This document shows, one piece after another, positions 1-6,643 of a stretch of DNA of 10,277 nt. Source of the DNA: Fusobacterium sp. GTDB lineage: Bacteria; Fusobacteriota; Fusobacteriia; Fusobacteriales; Fusobacteriaceae. Position 1 is the first letter of the stretch; each line of letters opens with the position of its first letter. Where the stretch lies: positions 1 to 10,277 of the forward strand of contig JAHHTB010000063.1 of NCBI GenBank assembly GCA_020024855.1. The letters run 5' to 3'. The notes beneath the pieces were generated by a model. That model was given only the letters and a program-made list of their open reading frames with translations, did not search any database and had not been told where the DNA came from. Made by a program: the position numbers and the translations under genes.

Positions 1-725
1 TAGCAGTAAACTATATCTATTCAGATACAGGAAATATTTATACTAGATTTGAAAAAAGTTTTAGAACTCCTGCTCCAACTGAATTTCAAGATAAAAGCCC
101 TAGTACAGGATATAAGATAAATAATCTTGATGCAGAAACTAATCAAACTCTTGAAATTGGTTTAAAAGATTATGTTTTAGGTTCAGTAGTTCAACTTAAT
201 GCCTTTGCTGGAAGAACTAAAGGAGAAATATATTACAATGAAGTTAGTCATGGAGATGATTGGAAATATCACAACCTTGATGAAACAGAAAGAAAAGGAA
301 TTGAACTTAACTTAAGTCAAGAATATGGAAAATTCTTCTTCTTTGAGGGAGCTTCATATGTTGATGCTAAGATTTCAAAGGATACAAATAAAGGAATAGA
401 GGGTAATTATGTTCCTTATGCTTCTAAGCTAAATGCTAATATTGGAAGTGGAGTAAATTGGACAGATAAATTTAATACTATCCTTACTTTCAATTATAAA
501 GATGGATATTATCTTGATAGAGAAAATAATTATAAAACAAGAAGTAATATTACTCTTGATTTAACAGCAAACTATGTTATGGATAATGGTTTAAAATTAT
601 ATGGAGGAATAAATAATCTCCTAAATAGACAAAATTTTGAACAAGAGGCTTTAGAAAAAGGAGAAATAGTTTATGATCCTGCTTCTGAAAGATCATATTA
701 TGCAGGATTTGAATATAAATTCTAA
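1..725 (+). CDS. TonB-dependent outer-membrane receptor, C-terminal part (5' end outside window)
   Basis: This is an open frame from the window edge (first full codon at base 3) to a TAA at 723-725, giving about 240 residues with no internal stop. It reads as the last third of a TonB-dependent receptor beta-barrel, which imports a metal chelate, haem or vitamin across the outer membrane using TonB-ExbBD energy. Visible evidence: alternating aromatic/polar strands; the family-like stretches RTPAPTEF and NLDAETNQTLEIGLK, matching the usual 'F..P...EL' and 'NL.PE....E.G' barrel motifs; NNLLNR near the end; and a C-terminus of SYYAGFEYKF, with the terminal Phe expected for BAM-dependent insertion. 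The plug domain and TonB box lie upstream, so the substrate cannot be told. A strong hairpin terminator follows 27 bases after the stop. The class is secure and the ligand is unknown. Confidence 0.93.
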   Translation, partial: AVNYIYSDTGNIYTRFEKSFRTPAPTEFQDKSPSTGYKINNLDAETNQTLEIGLKDYVLGSVVQLNAFAGRTKGEIYYNEVSHGDDWKYHNLDETERKGIELNLSQEYGKFFFFEGASYVDAKISKDTNKGIEGNYVPYASKLNANIGSGVNWTDKFNTILTFNYKDGYYLDRENNYKTRSNITLDLTANYVMDNGLKLYGGINNLLNRQNFEQEALEKGEIVYDPASERSYYAGFEYKF

Positions 726-752
726 ATAAAATTTAAATATTAGTTTGTTTTT

Positions 753-787
753 AAGAGGTCTTTTAAATAGACCTCTTTATTTTTTAA
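753..787 (+). terminator. Rho-independent terminator after the TonB-dependent receptor
   Basis: An 8-bp perfect stem, AAGAGGTC (753-760) with GACCTCTT (770-777), encloses a 9-base A/T loop and is followed by TATTTTTT. It ends the receptor transcript. Its T-tract runs directly into the Shine-Dalgarno sequence (AAGGAGAG, 786-793) of the next gene, so any transcript of that gene must read through this hairpin or start inside it. Confidence 0.85.
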
Positions 788-795
788 GGAGAGTT

Positions 796-1002
796 ATGAA
801 ATCAAAAATTTTATATAAAGCAATAGTAGATATTCTTATGTTAGTTATTCTTATTTTTCTTATGTCTCACAAAATTACAGGAGAAAAATTACATAAAATT
901 ATGGGAAGAATTTTCTTTCTATTAATTATTTTACATATTTTTTTTAATAGGACATTTATTAAAAATATTTTTAATTTTAAAAAAAATAAAAGTGAAAATT
1001 AA
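796..1002 (+). CDS. Small two-helix membrane protein, DUF4405 (flavinylation-associated cytochrome) type
   Basis: A 68-residue protein. I chose the ATG at 796 because AAGGAGAG lies three bases upstream; an in-frame TTG at 745 has no ribosome site and would translate the terminator hairpin. Two hydrophobic segments (about residues 8-24 and 36-52) flank a short basic loop, and the C-terminus is a Lys/Asn-rich cytosolic-type tail. Histidines sit at 25 (SHKITG), 33 (KLHKIMG) and 47 (ILHIFFN). This His-x(7)-His-x(13)-His layout with Gly after the first two matches my recollection of DUF4405/PF14358, small cytochrome b-like membrane domains that pass electrons across the inner membrane, often beside flavinylated proteins. 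The histidines would be haem ligands. Its position behind an outer-membrane receptor would fit a reductive step in iron or haem use, but that is inference. No flavinylated partner is visible in the window. Confidence 0.72.
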   Translation: MKSKILYKAIVDILMLVILIFLMSHKITGEKLHKIMGRIFFLLIILHIFFNRTFIKNIFNFKKNKSEN

Positions 1003-1027
1003 AATACCTCCCATATGGGAGGTATTT
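1002..1027. terminator. Bidirectional terminator, perfect 26-base palindrome
   Basis: The segment from 1002 to 1027 is its own exact reverse complement, centred on CATATG, with CCTCCC/GGGAGG as the stable core. It begins inside the stop codon of the upstream plus-strand gene and lies 21 bases beyond the stop of the converging autotransporter gene. T-rich sequence follows on both strands, so one hairpin can serve both transcripts. Confidence 0.85.
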
Positions 1028-1048
1028 ATAAATCTTTTTATTTAATTA

Positions 1049-3883
1049 TTAGAATTTATATCCTACACCAGCATTTACACCATATGCTTCAGTATTATTT
1101 CCACCAAATTCATATGTGAATCCACCATTGTAGAAGAATCCATTTTCATTTTCTATTTCTGCACCTAAGTTAAATTTAATTACATTTTCAGAAAGTTCTG
1201 CACCAAGTACATTAAAGTGTGATGTAGTATTTTCTCCATAGAAGTGTCCTTTAAACATTTCATCTGTATCTCCCATAGTTCTTACATAAGAAGTTCCAAA
1301 TGTAACATCTAATTTAGATTTTTTAAATTGGATTGATTTAACAACATCTACTCCAACTTCTGTGTCGTATGTAGTGATTTCTGCATCTGATACTCCAAAG
1401 TAAGAATCTTTAGCAGTGTCTTGTTTTAAATAAGTATATCCTAATTTAGCTTTTGGTTGAATTGTTATTCCCTCTTCAAAATTAAATGTATATTTTCCTT
1501 GAACATATCCAGTGAAAGCATTTGTATCATATTTATCAGAAGTTGTTACATTTCCTATGTTGCTATCTGCTTCATATTTACCAAATTGATATCCTAATCC
1601 AGCAGTGAAATCATAATTTCCATAAGTTTTATTTCCATATACTCCTAAATAGAATATATCTGCATCAGCACTTCCACTAATTGCATCTACATCTTGTTTT
1701 GAACCAGCAAATACAACTCCTGTTCTCATTGTGTCTGTTACTCCGTATTCAAGTGATGCTAATAATCCAGATGTTTCAGCTTTTACATCATAAGAACCAA
1801 CAATTCCATCTTTTGTATATTCATTTTTAGAATATAATACTTTACCATCAGCTTTAAGTTCTCCAGCTTTTACTTCGTGGTTAAGAGAAAGAACTTCATT
1901 TTCAGTTGATTTTAATGTATCATAGAATGCTTTTACAGTTTCTGTATAAATATTTTGAGCATATATTTTATCTAATTGAATTTCTCTTTCAGCTACATCT
2001 TGAGAGAAATTACCATTAACTATTTGAGCATTATTATTTATGTTATTTAATGTAGTGTTAGTAAATAGATTTTTGTTGTATTCAAAATTTAATATGTTAT
2101 TTGTTTTATCTAGAGTAGTTGTATATACTCCTGTATTTTTATTTGTGTAGTCTCCTAGAACATGTTTTACTTCACCGTTCTCATTTTTTCCATTTAATTC
2201 TACTTTTTTATCTGTAGTTAAGTTAGTAGTATCAAAGTCCATGTTTCCTTTAACTGTAACTTTAGCAGTAGAATTTGCAAGAGCATTGTTTCCATCTTTA
2301 TCTATTTGAAATACAGTAGTTCCTGTTCCCTCATTTGTTAAAGTTGTTTCTTTTGTAAATGATGAAGATGAAGCAAGAGTTAATTTATCAGAACCAACTG
2401 CTTTAGCACCTGTTCCAACGTTTATTGTAGATACTCCAAGTTCTCCATTAATAGAAGTATTTCCATAAACTTCTAATTTATTAGAAGCATTATCATCACT
2501 TGAAACTCCACCATCAAAAATAACATCTCTTAAACTTAATGTTGAACCATTAGTTAAATTAACTGCAGTTTTTTTATCAAATTTATTTACTTTATTTCCA
2601 ATTATAGAAAGAGTTACTCCCTTAACTTCTTTTATGTTATTATTATTTAAGATATGTCCTCCAACACTAAGTATTCCTTTATTATCTAAATTAATAGTTG
2701 TATTTTCTATAATAATAGGAGCTTCACTGATAGTATCATTATTTTTATTGGCAACTATTCCTATATCACCTATAATATTTAATGATTTTAATTTAATACT
2801 ATCTTTTGTCTCATTTGTTATTTTTGTTTCAATTTGTTTTCCAATAGTTACTGAACTTAAAGACTCACCAGCTTTATTAATATTTGTTGTATTTAAAGGT
2901 CCACCTATATATTTACTTATTTCAGTAGAAGTTACATGTTCTCCTGTTTTATCAAGAATCTGTCCTGTAAAAGTTATATTGCTACCACTAAATATCTGAT
3001 TTATATCAAAATCTTTTAATTCATCTATAGATTTATCTGTTATTGTAATATTTCCACTATTATTTACTATTCCACCAGTATTATTAATAGCTAAGCTACT
3101 ACTATCTAATTTTAAAGTTCCACTATTTGTTACAGTTGTATTTGCTCCAGCATATATTCCAGTTCCTTTTTCAACACGGATTTCGCCTGTATTTGTAAAT
3201 GTAACTTTTCCAGTACCAGAAGTATTTATATTTACTACTGCTCTTGCTCCTGTTCCACTAGCCTCTTGATTTCTTATTGCTGAAAGAGTTCCATTATTTG
3301 TTATGTCTAAATCAGCATTTAAAGTTCCTGTTACTGAAATAGCTGAAGCTGAATTTCCATTACCAGAAATAGCAGTAATAGTACCTTCATTTGTTATAGA
3401 AGATTTTTCTTTAAGAAAATTTTTACTATCATAAGTTATAGATATTCCATTTGCATTTCCATCTTTAGCTTCAGCAAATATTTCTCCGTTATTTGTTATA
3501 TTAATTTTATTGACATTAAAAAGATTTATACCATTAGCTTCTAGTTTATTGCTTCCTTGTCCTACTTCAGCTATAGCAGATATTTTTCCATTATTATTAA
3601 CAATAATTTTGTCATTTATTTTTCCTTCTATTCCAGTTATTCTCCAACCAGAGCTTCCTGTTACTTCTATTTTTCCCCAAGTTTCAGGCTGATTTTTTAT
3701 ACCACTTATTATTACTTCATTATCTGTTACAGTTGAATTTTTTGAAGTATCAGGTCCAATTGTTATTGCTCCAAAAGAAACAGTCCCCATAATTAAAAAT
3801 CCAACAACAGTTGCTGTTGTTACAGTTACCTTGTTTTTTAACCAATGTTTTAGTGATTTTTCTGCATTAACTAAGTTTGTCAT
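1049..3883 (-). CDS. Type Va autotransporter with beta-helical repeat passenger
   Basis: A 944-residue protein whose ATG (complement of 3881-3883) has GGAGAAA just upstream. The N-terminus is a basic, extended leader (EKSLKHWLKNKV, residues 8-19), a hydrophobic segment (about 20-36) and a likely cleavage near VSFG-A (38/39); this leader style recurs in Fusobacterium autotransporters. The passenger carries at least seven copies of an [IVF][TN]N-x-G-x-[IL] turn motif, starting at residues 95, 129, 163, 194, 229, 251 and 273, typical of a right-handed beta-helix. A low-complexity Asn/Thr/Lys region follows to about 625. A helical linker (about 627-672) leads into the barrel (about 680-944, PF03797-like), with strands such as TAGLGYQFGKY and a terminal GVGYKF ending in Phe. 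There is no cysteine anywhere. It exports its own surface domain, probably for adhesion; the ligand is unknown and I see no protease triad. The gene is monocistronic. Confidence 0.93.
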   Translation of the reverse strand: MTNLVNAEKSLKHWLKNKVTVTTATVVGFLIMGTVSFGAITIGPDTSKNSTVTDNEVIISGIKNQPETWGKIEVTGSSGWRITGIEGKINDKIIVNNNGKISAIAEVGQGSNKLEANGINLFNVNKINITNNGEIFAEAKDGNANGISITYDSKNFLKEKSSITNEGTITAISGNGNSASAISVTGTLNADLDITNNGTLSAIRNQEASGTGARAVVNINTSGTGKVTFTNTGEIRVEKGTGIYAGANTTVTNSGTLKLDSSSLAINNTGGIVNNSGNITITDKSIDELKDFDINQIFSGSNITFTGQILDKTGEHVTSTEISKYIGGPLNTTNINKAGESLSSVTIGKQIETKITNETKDSIKLKSLNIIGDIGIVANKNNDTISEAPIIIENTTINLDNKGILSVGGHILNNNNIKEVKGVTLSIIGNKVNKFDKKTAVNLTNGSTLSLRDVIFDGGVSSDDNASNKLEVYGNTSINGELGVSTINVGTGAKAVGSDKLTLASSSSFTKETTLTNEGTGTTVFQIDKDGNNALANSTAKVTVKGNMDFDTTNLTTDKKVELNGKNENGEVKHVLGDYTNKNTGVYTTTLDKTNNILNFEYNKNLFTNTTLNNINNNAQIVNGNFSQDVAEREIQLDKIYAQNIYTETVKAFYDTLKSTENEVLSLNHEVKAGELKADGKVLYSKNEYTKDGIVGSYDVKAETSGLLASLEYGVTDTMRTGVVFAGSKQDVDAISGSADADIFYLGVYGNKTYGNYDFTAGLGYQFGKYEADSNIGNVTTSDKYDTNAFTGYVQGKYTFNFEEGITIQPKAKLGYTYLKQDTAKDSYFGVSDAEITTYDTEVGVDVVKSIQFKKSKLDVTFGTSYVRTMGDTDEMFKGHFYGENTTSHFNVLGAELSENVIKFNLGAEIENENGFFYNGGFTYEFGGNNTEAYGVNAGVGYKF

Positions 3884-3934
3884 AAATTTCTCCTATTAGT
3901 AATTGATTTTTAAACACTTAGAAATATATTCTTT

Positions 3935-3963
3935 ATAATAAATTCTTTTAATTCTTTTGTTAC
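3935..3963 (-). promoter_or_regulatory. Probable promoter of the autotransporter gene
   Basis: Read on the minus strand, GTAACA (complement of 3958-3963; 4 of 6 to TTGACA) is followed after exactly 17 bases by TATTAT (complement of 3935-3940; 5 of 6 to TATAAT). The start would be near 3928, giving a leader of about 45 bases. A second TATAAT (complement of 3983-3988) lies further upstream but has no good -35. In sequence this AT-rich, chance matches are common, so confidence is moderate. Confidence 0.45.
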
Positions 3964-4196
3964 TTGATAATTAAGAAATAATATTATACAGTAAATTACT
4001 ATTAAATATTATTAATGTAAATTTATTGTATAAATATGATATTATAATAAAGTAATATGCTTTCTAATTGCTCTACAACATTCTATCTATATTTGTAAAA
4101 TTTTTCAAGAAAAAATTATATAAATATGAAAATTTTTAAAAAAACTGTATATTATTTTAAAAGTTTTATCATATTTAAAACAGAAAAATACTACTT
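3964..4196. other. AT-rich intergenic stretch with no gene
   Basis: About 230 bases of very AT-rich sequence between the autotransporter promoter and the terminator of the next minus-strand gene. I see stops in all frames and no ribosome site followed by a start. Weak symmetries are present (for example GTTTTA/TAAAAC at 4163-4181), but these are expected by chance at this composition. It may hold upstream activator sites for the autotransporter, which cannot be shown from sequence alone. Confidence 0.6.
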
Positions 4197-4224
4197 AAAA
4201 AAACCTTGGATTTTTATTCCAAGG
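4197..4224 (-). terminator. Rho-independent terminator of the 382-residue protein gene
   Basis: A 7-bp perfect stem, CCTTGGA (4204-4210) with TCCAAGG (4218-4224), encloses a 7-base loop. On the minus strand it is followed by seven T residues (complement of 4197-4203). It lies 10 bases past the stop of the minus-strand gene ending at 4234. Confidence 0.88.
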
Positions 4225-4233
4225 CTAATTTTA

Positions 4234-5382
4234 TTATCTTAAATTATAAATTTTAGAAAATCCATAAGCAGTAGAAATTACAGTTTCTTTATTTTGAGTA
4301 ATATCAACACCATTTTTTTCTTTTGCATTATAGATAACACTATAAGTAGAGCTTATACCAATATATTTATGAAAAAGGTTTTTTAAAATATGCCCGTGGT
4401 CAATCATATGATTAACAGCTTTCTTAATCATATAATATGAAGCAATCTGACTTTTATTAACTTTTAAAATTTTATCTTCTCCTATACATATATCAATACT
4501 TTCAGGATATTCAATATCAGGGAAACCTCTCTCTGCACAAATTTCAGGAATAAAGTTTATAAGTTCTTCAGCCAAATCATAATCTTTTATCTTTTCTCCC
4601 AAAGAAAAAATCATATTATTAAAATCATCTTCTGTTTCACATTTTTCAAAAATAGAAGAAGCCTCTAAAATAAATTTCTCCATTTGTTCCTCATCATATG
4701 GATAAGGTATATATGTGCTATCATCTTGAACAGCAAAGAAAAATTGTTTTTTAGAACCAAAGGAGTGAGTATTCCAAGTAGAAACATATTTAGAGAGTAA
4801 AACTCCTAATTCTTTAATTGGTTCATCATTTATACGACATTCCCCTGTTATCTCATTTCCATTTTTTGCCACAAATACTTTTATATATGATATTTTCTGA
4901 TTTCCTAAATACTTAGGTATCTCATCTTTTATTATATCCCAAAACTCATCTCTAGTGGTATCAGGAATATCTCCTATTCCCACTATATCACTACTATACA
5001 TTTTCCAAGAATGAAAACCATTAAATTCCGTTTCTATTTTTTGAAAATATTCATCATTTGCCATATATCTTATACCTGTTAAAATTCCAAAAAGAAAACT
5101 TCCCTCTGCCATAGAAAAAGCATGTTTTCTATCTCTCCCAAGACTTGCCGAACATTCAAAAATTTCTCTATCCCATTTATCACTATGAAGATAAAAATAG
5201 ATAACAGCCATATTTTTATCTGCTTTCACTGTATTTGGACGAACAGAAAGAGAAAGCTTAGGTATATAAACTGTATTATCCATTACCTCTGTTTCTTCAT
5301 TAAGTAAATTTTTCATATTTTGTATTAAATAGTAATTTAAATCCCCTAGTTCCATTTTATCAAAATCTATTTTATTTATCAT
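4234..5382 (-). CDS. Cytosolic protein of unknown function, N-terminal half DUF6348-like
   Basis: A 382-residue protein with a clear ribosome site (AAGGAG, complement of 5389-5394) six bases before the ATG. No signal peptide or membrane segment is visible, so it should be cytosolic. The N-terminal half (about 1-220) has a mixed alpha/beta look and a well-defined block, FYLHSDKW (63-70), FECSASLGRD (75-84), then EGSFLFGILTGI (93-104), that reminds me of DUF6348 family proteins; this is recall, not a search. A linker rich in Asp/Glu (about 220-260) separates a C-terminal half containing INFIPEICAERGFPDIEYP (275-293) and a basic helical stretch (315-340). Cysteines (77, 182, 248, 282, 299) are scattered and form no metal-site spacing. 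No catalytic motif is recognisable. The gene stands alone with its own promoter and terminator, divergent from queH, so context gives no function. Confidence 0.8.
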   Translation of the reverse strand: MINKIDFDKMELGDLNYYLIQNMKNLLNEETEVMDNTVYIPKLSLSVRPNTVKADKNMAVIYFYLHSDKWDREIFECSASLGRDRKHAFSMAEGSFLFGILTGIRYMANDEYFQKIETEFNGFHSWKMYSSDIVGIGDIPDTTRDEFWDIIKDEIPKYLGNQKISYIKVFVAKNGNEITGECRINDEPIKELGVLLSKYVSTWNTHSFGSKKQFFFAVQDDSTYIPYPYDEEQMEKFILEASSIFEKCETEDDFNNMIFSLGEKIKDYDLAEELINFIPEICAERGFPDIEYPESIDICIGEDKILKVNKSQIASYYMIKKAVNHMIDHGHILKNLFHKYIGISSTYSVIYNAKEKNGVDITQNKETVISTAYGFSKIYNLR

Positions 5383-5413
5383 ATTTTTCTCCTTAGAATA
5401 ACTTTATGAGTAT

Positions 5414-5442
5414 ATTATATCATTTACTTTTATATTACTCTA
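5414..5442 (-). promoter_or_regulatory. Probable promoter of the 382-residue protein gene
   Basis: On the minus strand, a consensus TATAAT (complement of 5414-5419) lies 32 bases upstream of the ATG. At 17-base spacing there is a weak -35, TAGAGT (complement of 5437-5442; 3 of 6). The exact -10 and sensible leader length support it. Confidence 0.55.
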
Positions 5443-5511
5443 GCATAAGAAAATTTATATATCTATTTTGATTTTTTAATTCAAAAATACCTGTAATATT
5501 GAAATTAAAAC

Positions 5512-5540
5512 TTGATAAAATAGGAGCATTATATTAAAAT
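5512..5540 (+). promoter_or_regulatory. Promoter of queH
   Basis: TTGATA (5512-5517, 5 of 6) and TAAAAT (5535-5540, 5 of 6) are separated by exactly 17 bases. The start would be near 5547, leaving a leader of only about 17 bases before the ATG at 5564. That leaves no room for a preQ1 riboswitch or attenuator. Confidence 0.65.
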
Positions 5541-5563
5541 AATGTAATAGAGGTGTTGAAAAA

Positions 5564-6214
5564 ATGATAAAAATTAATTATGAATTAGAAATGCAAAAAA
5601 TTATTGAAAAAATAAAAAAAGAGAGTGGCAAAAAACCAAAACTTCTTTTACACTCTTGTTGTGCTCCATGTTCTTCAACTGTAATAGAATTATTAAAAGA
5701 ATACTTTGATATAACTATTTTTTATTATAATCCAAATATTACAGAGAATGAAGAATATCATAAAAGATATGATGAAATGTTAGAATATATAGATAAAAGA
5801 CATTACAATATATCTGTAAAAGAGGGAAGATACAATCCAAAAGAGGATTTTTTTGAAAAAGTGAGAGGTTTTGAAGATAGAAAAGAGGGTGGAGAAAGAT
5901 GTTATAAATGTTATCATCTTCGTATGAAAGAAACAGCCCAAAAAGCATTAGAAGAGGGGTATGATTATTTTACAACTGCTCTTTCTATAAGCCCTATGAA
6001 AAATTCTACATGGATAAATGAAATAGGAGAAAATCTTGAAAAAGAATTTAATGTAAAATATCTTTATGGAGATTTTAAAAAGAAAGGAAGATATCAAGAA
6101 TCAATAAAAATATCAAAGGATTTTAATCTTTACAGACAAGATTATTGTGGTTGCATATTTTCAAAAGTTGAAAGAGAAAATTATGTAAAAAGTAAAGAGG
6201 AGAAGAAAAATTAA
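5564..6214 (+). CDS. queH: Epoxyqueuosine reductase QueH
   Basis: A 216-residue cytosolic enzyme for the last step of queuosine synthesis: reduction of epoxyqueuosine to queuosine at wobble position 34 of GUN-anticodon tRNAs. QueH (formerly DUF208) replaces the cobalamin-dependent QueG in many bacteria. The signature cysteines are all present: HSCCAPCSS (C32, C33, C36), CYKCYHLRM (C113, C116) and YCGCIFS (C195, C197), which bind the iron-sulfur cluster and metal centre of the family. Other family motifs are YYNPNI (54-59), TTALSISPMKN (137-147) and GRYQESIKIS (175-184). Length is normal. The start is fixed by AGAGGTG (5549-5555) eight bases upstream. It is a single-gene unit with its own promoter, converging on a small winged-helix gene. 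No other queuosine gene lies in the window, so substrate synthesis or salvage is encoded elsewhere. Confidence 0.96.
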   Translation: MIKINYELEMQKIIEKIKKESGKKPKLLLHSCCAPCSSTVIELLKEYFDITIFYYNPNITENEEYHKRYDEMLEYIDKRHYNISVKEGRYNPKEDFFEKVRGFEDRKEGGERCYKCYHLRMKETAQKALEEGYDYFTTALSISPMKNSTWINEIGENLEKEFNVKYLYGDFKKKGRYQESIKISKDFNLYRQDYCGCIFSKVERENYVKSKEEKKN

Positions 6215-6253
6215 TTTATATATTCTTGTATAGAATATTATGAAAATAAAAAT

Positions 6254-6317
6254 CCCTGCATTAAAAAAGAGTTTCTAAATTTTAATAGATTAATAAAACT
6301 ATTTTTTATTAGCAGGG
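6254..6317. terminator. Long imperfect hairpin, likely bidirectional terminator
   Basis: CCCTGC (6254-6259) pairs with GCAGGG (6312-6317). Inside, AAAAAA (6263-6268) pairs with TTTTTT (6302-6307) and AGTTT (6270-6274) with AAACT (6296-6300), leaving a loop of about 21 bases. T-rich sequence follows on each strand (TTATTTTAT on plus; ATTTTTATTTT on minus). It lies between the converging ends of queH and the 58-residue winged-helix gene. The loop is longer than usual for a terminator, so a cruciform or small-RNA role is also possible. Confidence 0.6.
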
Positions 6318-6344
6318 TTATTTTATAACTAGATATTATAAATA

Positions 6345-6521
6345 TTATTTTTCTACTGAATAGTAACATCTTTTAGGAGATATTATAGCTTCCTCTTTTT
6401 TTAAGTCTTTAAGAGCTTTGTCTATATTTTTCTTATCTTCTCCAAGAGCTTCTGCTATTTCTCCACCTTTCATAGGTTCAGATTTTTTTAATAAATCAAC
6501 TATTTTATCTTTTAATTCCAT
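6345..6521 (-). CDS. 58-residue winged-helix DNA-binding protein
   Basis: A short gene with strong start signals: ATG at the complement of 6519-6521, GGAGG (complement of 6529-6533) seven bases upstream, and a promoter further up. The product is 58 residues and close to a bare winged helix. Helix 1 is KDKIVDLLKKS (4-14), helix 2 GEIAEALGED (20-29) and recognition helix 3 KKNIDKALKDLKKEEA (30-45). The wing, IISPKRCYYSVEK (46-58), is a beta-hairpin that reads as a finished C-terminus. This resembles MarR- or LexA-N-like helix-turn-helix modules lacking any sensor or dimerisation domain. It probably binds DNA, but its targets and signal are unknown. The lone Cys51 in the wing could be redox sensitive, which is speculation. 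It is divergent from the radical SAM gene and may control itself or that gene. Codon use matches the neighbours. Confidence 0.85.
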   Translation of the reverse strand: MELKDKIVDLLKKSEPMKGGEIAEALGEDKKNIDKALKDLKKEEAIISPKRCYYSVEK

Positions 6522-6563
6522 TTTAATACCTCCGTATAATTTAGTGTTTTAGTATTTTTATAT

Positions 6564-6592
6564 ATTATACAATTTTTATTTTTTTAAATCAA
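6564..6592 (-). promoter_or_regulatory. Promoter of the 58-residue winged-helix gene
   Basis: On the minus strand, TTGATT (complement of 6587-6592, 4 of 6) and a consensus TATAAT (complement of 6564-6569) are exactly 17 bases apart. The start would be near 6557, giving a leader of about 36 bases. GTATAAT here forms an inverted repeat with ATTATAC just before the ribosome site. Confidence 0.7.
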
Positions 6593-6643
6593 TATTAATT
6601 TGTAATGAATATAAAATAATTTTTTAAAGTTTAGAGGGGGAAT

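Noticed and set aside
745..795. In-frame TTG that would extend the small DUF4405-type protein by 17 residues
   Set aside because: No ribosome site precedes it, and the added residues would be encoded by the terminator hairpin. The ATG at 796 has AAGGAGAG at proper spacing.
2634..2999. 121-codon open frame on the plus strand inside the autotransporter gene
   Set aside because: It is antisense to the repeat-rich passenger, lacks a ribosome site, and its hydrophobic Ile/Val/Leu-rich product is what the complement of Asn/Asp/Lys codons produces.
3510..3692. 60-codon open frame on the plus strand near the autotransporter start
   Set aside because: It is antisense to the passenger coding sequence with no start signals and has a low-complexity product.
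4163..4181. GTTTTA/TAAAAC inverted repeat as a possible second terminator or operator
   Set aside because: The 6-bp stem is almost all A/T and weak, and a much stronger terminator (4197-4224) already ends the upstream gene. Such symmetries are expected by chance here.
5122..5307. 61-codon open frame antisense to the 382-residue protein gene
   Set aside because: No ribosome site or promoter and no recognisable protein character. The opposite strand is clearly the coding one.
5739..5948. 69-codon minus-strand open frame inside queH
   Set aside because: It overlaps the conserved QueH core on the other strand and has no start signals.
6636..6640. Run of five G before the radical SAM start codon, considered as a phase-variation tract
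   Set aside because: Five bases is too short to be a convincing slippage tract, and it simply forms part of a G-rich ribosome-binding site.
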